A stretch of 8,545 nucleotides of DNA from assembly GCA_023301405.1 (NCBI GenBank), contig JALZUX010000259.1:1-8545 (forward strand), written 5' to 3'. Each line of letters begins with the position of its first letter. Position 1 is the first letter of the stretch. Positions 6,318-8,545 of the stretch are shown here, piece by piece. Both the position numbers and the translations under genes were made by a program. This stretch comes from Granulosicoccaceae bacterium. GTDB lineage: Bacteria > Pseudomonadota > Gammaproteobacteria > Granulosicoccales > Granulosicoccaceae. A model generated the notes under the pieces. That model was not told the origin of the DNA, searched no databases, and saw only the letters and a program-made list of their open reading frames with translations.

Positions 6318-7466
6318 TTATAACGCTGGTAGATAATCAACCGGATTTACCGGCTCACCATTACGGCGAATTTCAAAGTGTAGTTCAGTGCTGTCAGATT
6401 GCGCATCCCCTACCACAGCGATCAAATCTCCAGCCTTAACCTTTTGGTTTTCCTTAACAAAAATGTCGCTTACTTTAGAATAAGCGCTTAGAAAATTATC
6501 TTCATGGCGTAAAATAACCAGATTTCCGTAGCTTGCCAAGTCTCGGCCGCTGTAAACCACTTCGCCATCAGCTGCCGCCTGAACTCCAGCACCTGGACCT
6601 GCATTGATGTCGAGTCCTTGTCGGTTTATCTCGCGAAGATCAAACTCACGAGTGATTTGGCCCACCGCAGGCCAGTTCCAACCTTCCGCCCGCGTATTGA
6701 CAGTCACACTCTTGACTGCAGAAGCTGCACTGATATCGTCTTTGATCTGCACACTACCGGCACTAGGAATCGGCGCCTGAGCCACAGTCACGGCAGGCGC
6801 TGCAGTTGAGGGAATGGGAACACGCACATTTTGTACGATTGTTTCTGTACCTTCAGGGCGTGCCACGCTATTAGACTTAATTGCCGCCTGATCAACCCTC
6901 ACATCGTTAATAACAGTGGAATCCGGCAGAGTTGGCAACGCGCCCGGTAATGGAGGTAAGGTTACCAGCGCGGTAGGGGGCGCAGGTAATTCAGATACGA
7001 ACAACGGCGAGCCATCATCCAGAAGTGCATCAGCTGGCTCACGTACAGCAACCACTTGCTCTCTTGGAACAACCGGAACCACCGTACCTTCCGCTGCAAC
7101 CACTGGCGAACGATAAACGTCGGTTGCTGGTGTAGCGGTGCCAGCAGCCGGGACCATTATGACCTGCCCCGCTTCTGGGACAGCTTGGCCATCAGTCACT
7201 ACCCGCGTATCGCGGCCACCCCGAGCAAGTACCAGGCGCTGGCCTGGCTTAAGGACGTTAGCGTCTAGCTCATTAGTAGAGGCTAGAATATTTGGGTCAA
7301 GGCTATAGCGATCCGCAACGGATTCAATCGTATCGCCGGGTTGTACAACGTAGGAATTGGAATCAAATCGGATTTCATCGGTGCTTACTGTTTCCAGTAT
7401 GCCGCAACCTCCGACCATTAGTAGAGAACTGGCGCAGACAGCGGTGCCCAATTTTGTGTAAGTCAT
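6318..7466 (-). CDS. nlpD: NlpD-type lipoprotein, LysM plus degenerate LytM/M23 domain
   Basis: This 382-residue envelope lipoprotein is expected to activate periplasmic N-acetylmuramoyl-L-alanine amidases during cell separation. A signal peptide ends in the lipobox LLMVGGC with lipidated C21. A LysM peptidoglycan-binding domain occupies about 39-80 (YVVQPGDTIESVADRYSL, then LKPGQRLVL). A long Pro/Ala/Val-rich linker (about 81-258) leads to the LytM/M23 domain (261-382). That domain lacks metal ligands: the HxGxD site reads RQGLD (R282, D286), the HxH site reads ELH (361-363), and the SAYxH position is K331. It is therefore a non-catalytic regulator, as known for NlpD and EnvC. GAAAGG at 7478-7473 sits six bases before the ATG at 7466. 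It lies between pcm and rpoS in the usual order, but its gap to pcm is unusually long. Confidence 0.95.
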   Translation of the reverse strand: MTYTKLGTAVCASSLLMVGGCGILETVSTDEIRFDSNSYVVQPGDTIESVADRYSLDPNILASTNELDANVLKPGQRLVLARGGRDTRVVTDGQAVPEAGQVIMVPAAGTATPATDVYRSPVVAAEGTVVPVVPREQVVAVREPADALLDDGSPLFVSELPAPPTALVTLPPLPGALPTLPDSTVINDVRVDQAAIKSNSVARPEGTETIVQNVRVPIPSTAAPAVTVAQAPIPSAGSVQIKDDISAASAVKSVTVNTRAEGWNWPAVGQITREFDLREINRQGLDINAGPGAGVQAAADGEVVYSGRDLASYGNLVILRHEDNFLSAYSKVSDIFVKENQKVKAGDLIAVVGDAQSDSTELHFEIRRNGEPVNPVDYLPAL

Positions 7467-7606
7467 ATTCAGCCTTTCAAATGCAATGTGCTAGTGGCTT
7501 ACCACGGAATACAAATCCGAACTTGCGTCAGCATAAAGCGAGGCGATGCTGATGACTGATTCATCAGAGCCTCATGCGAGCTTGCGGAACCCAAGGTAAA
7601 ACCCGT

Positions 7607-7636
7607 AAAAAAACAAAGCCGCGCGAAAGACTTTGT
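7607..7636 (-). terminator. Terminator-like hairpin upstream of nlpD
   Basis: On the minus strand ACAAAGTC (7636-7629) pairs with GGCTTTGT (7620-7613), with one U-G wobble, around a TTTCGCGC loop. Seven T residues follow at once (7613-7607). It has the form of an intrinsic terminator and would separate transcription coming from pcm from nlpD, which then needs its own promoter within the next 140 bp. Plus-strand function is unlikely because that side lacks a T-run. Confidence 0.65.
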
Positions 7637-7648
7637 CTCGTTGATGCA

Positions 7649-7677
7649 TTTATACGGTAGCAAAATAAAAACTGCAA
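7649..7677 (-). promoter_or_regulatory. Weak promoter candidate ahead of the terminator-like hairpin
   Basis: Minus-strand TTGCAG (7677-7672) and TATAAA (7654-7649) are separated by exactly 17 bp. The -10 has five of six consensus bases and the -35 only three. Transcription would start near 7642 and meet the hairpin at 7636 almost at once, which either argues against it or suggests an attenuated start for nlpD. Confidence 0.25.
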
Positions 7678-7953
7678 TGAAAACAGACTGCAGGATCGCT
7701 TTGTTAATCCAGTTACTACCTATTTGTAACCTGAACGGGCCAAATACCCACCTAAACACTTGATTCAGCCAACGAACCAGCACAAAAGTAACATCACTCA
7801 CTTTTCTGCAAAAACAGAGATCGTCGCCGGGAAATCGGATTTTGAGTTCAGATATTCCTGATCAATCGAGCCGAATAGCCGCTCTTCTTTAGCGTTTTGA
7901 TTGCCATATCTTGCTCGAAATCTCACACCCTCGCAACGACCCTAGCTCTCGGG

Positions 7954-8545
7954 CTAGCACGTTCCTGACAAAAACGGCACAAACCTCACTTCTTCAATAT
8001 ACTGAATTTGGGGTGGCTTGTTATCCCGGCAACGCATCACCGCCAGTTTCTGTTGACCCCGTTGCGGACCAACCGGCCCCACCAGCACACCTTCGTGGCT
8101 TATCTGGTTAATCAGTGCTTGCGGCACTTCTTCCATCGCCGCCGTCACAATCACCGCATCAAAAGGTCCCTCGTCGGCCCACCCGTCAATTCCGTCAATA
8201 TAGCGCGACTTAATATTTCGGTACCCCAAGTCCCCAAAAAGACGGCCAGCACGATGAGACAAGCTGCGAATTCGTTCTAGGGTGTAAACATGGTCGACCA
8301 ACTGCCCCAGAATCGAGGCCTGATATCCAGTCCCGGTACCAATTTCAAGCACTCGCTTCACTGGCTTGCCGTGCATTCCACTATTGATCACCAATTGGGT
8401 CATTAGAGCAACTACATAGGGTTGAGATATGGTTTGCCCTTCACCAATCGGTAACGCACAGTCTTCATAAGAGCGCGACGCCATCGCCTCGTCGACAAAG
8501 CAATGCCGCGGCACATCGATCATCGCCTGCAACACTGACTCATCA
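7954..8545 (-). CDS. pcm: Protein-L-isoaspartate O-methyltransferase (N-terminus beyond right edge)
   Basis: This cytosolic enzyme transfers methyl groups from S-adenosylmethionine to isoaspartyl residues, starting repair of aged proteins. The visible 196 residues include the substrate-side stretch VPRHCFVDEAM, then YEDCALPIGEGQTISQPYVV, SAM motif I VLEIGTGTGYQASIL, and post motifs IVTAAMEEVPQALINQ and VRFVPFLSG near the C-terminus. The frame stays open to the window edge (D-E-S before the first possible GTG at 8535). Because relatives begin about 20 residues earlier, the true start lies outside the window and the GTG at 8535 should not be taken as the start. The stop is TAG at 7956-7954; a second in-frame TAG follows four codons later. 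It heads the pcm-nlpD-rpoS cluster; surE usually lies upstream and would be beyond the right edge. Confidence 0.96.
   Translation of the reverse strand, partial: DESVLQAMIDVPRHCFVDEAMASRSYEDCALPIGEGQTISQPYVVALMTQLVINSGMHGKPVKRVLEIGTGTGYQASILGQLVDHVYTLERIRSLSHRAGRLFGDLGYRNIKSRYIDGIDGWADEGPFDAVIVTAAMEEVPQALINQISHEGVLVGPVGPQRGQQKLAVMRCRDNKPPQIQYIEEVRFVPFLSGTC

Larger units (their letters stand above)
7467..7953. other. Unusual 487-bp spacer between pcm and nlpD
   Basis: No recognised gene lies here, although pcm and nlpD are usually close neighbours. On the minus strand an open frame at 7926-7798 (42 residues, GTG start) ends at a GTGA overlap with a second frame at 7801-7499 (100 residues, GTG start, hydrophobic segments). 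Neither resembles a family I know, ribosome-binding sites are weak, and an intrinsic terminator-like hairpin lies inside the second. A decayed gene, a small RNA region or plain spacer are all possible. Confidence 0.5.

Noticed and set aside
6618..7552. Several plus-strand frames opposite nlpD
   Set aside because: They are shadows of the well-supported lipoprotein gene, whose lipobox, LysM and LytM domains are on the minus strand.
7499..7801. 100-codon minus-strand frame upstream of nlpD as a firm gene
   Set aside because: A terminator-like hairpin with seven T residues lies inside it, the Shine-Dalgarno is poor and no family is recognised; kept only as a finding about the spacer.
1..8545. 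CRISPR array, transposase or phage genes
   Set aside because: No regularly spaced repeats, transposase motifs or phage proteins were seen on either strand.

Overview
The window looks like chromosomal DNA from a gammaproteobacterium, probably marine or aquatic. Evidence for this is the pcm-nlpD-rpoS gene order, a YccA-type Bax inhibitor family protein beside a serine tRNA, a ubiquinone-linked ETF dehydrogenase, and a response regulator resembling those of the proteobacterial dedicated sortase system. The assignment rests on family recognition by eye, and no database search was run.

Left part, 1-2470. A response regulator (minus strand, N-terminal 135 residues only) runs off the left edge. A spacer of about 395 bp separates it from a divergent, complete electron transfer flavoprotein-ubiquinone oxidoreductase gene (803-2464, plus strand, GTG start).

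Middle, 2465-3959. A gene-free stretch leads to a minus-strand tRNA-Ser(UGA) with encoded CCA. Divergent from it are a yccA homologue with a TTG start and a good Shine-Dalgarno, a strong intrinsic terminator, and a gene for a 60-residue two-helix membrane protein that was assigned to its second, better-placed start codon.

3960-5113 is a degraded accessory region. It holds what looks like the collapsed remnant of a very large repeat-containing surface protein: an N-terminal LEPR-XLL-like motif, half of a cadherin-like repeat, part of a second Ig/CADG-like repeat and an acidic tail, all in about 220 codons. The only plausible start codon is out of frame by one base at an A5 run. Several perfect inverted repeats flank it.

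Right part, 5064-8545, minus strand. In transcription order it carries pcm (N-terminus cut by the window edge), an unusual spacer of about 490 bp with a terminator-like hairpin, nlpD (lipoprotein with LysM and a degenerate LytM/M23 domain) and rpoS (stationary-phase sigma factor) followed by an intrinsic terminator. The nlpD-rpoS gap contains a conspicuous two-tier hairpin. This is the conserved stress/envelope cluster; NlpD is expected to activate cell-wall amidases, RpoS to direct stationary-phase transcription and Pcm to repair isoaspartyl-damaged proteins.

Most of the window is ordinary core genome. I did not find a convincing new multi-gene system. The points most worth checking are the decayed LEPR/cadherin gene, the structured rpoS leader, the odd pcm-nlpD spacer, and whether a sortase cassette lies beyond the left edge.
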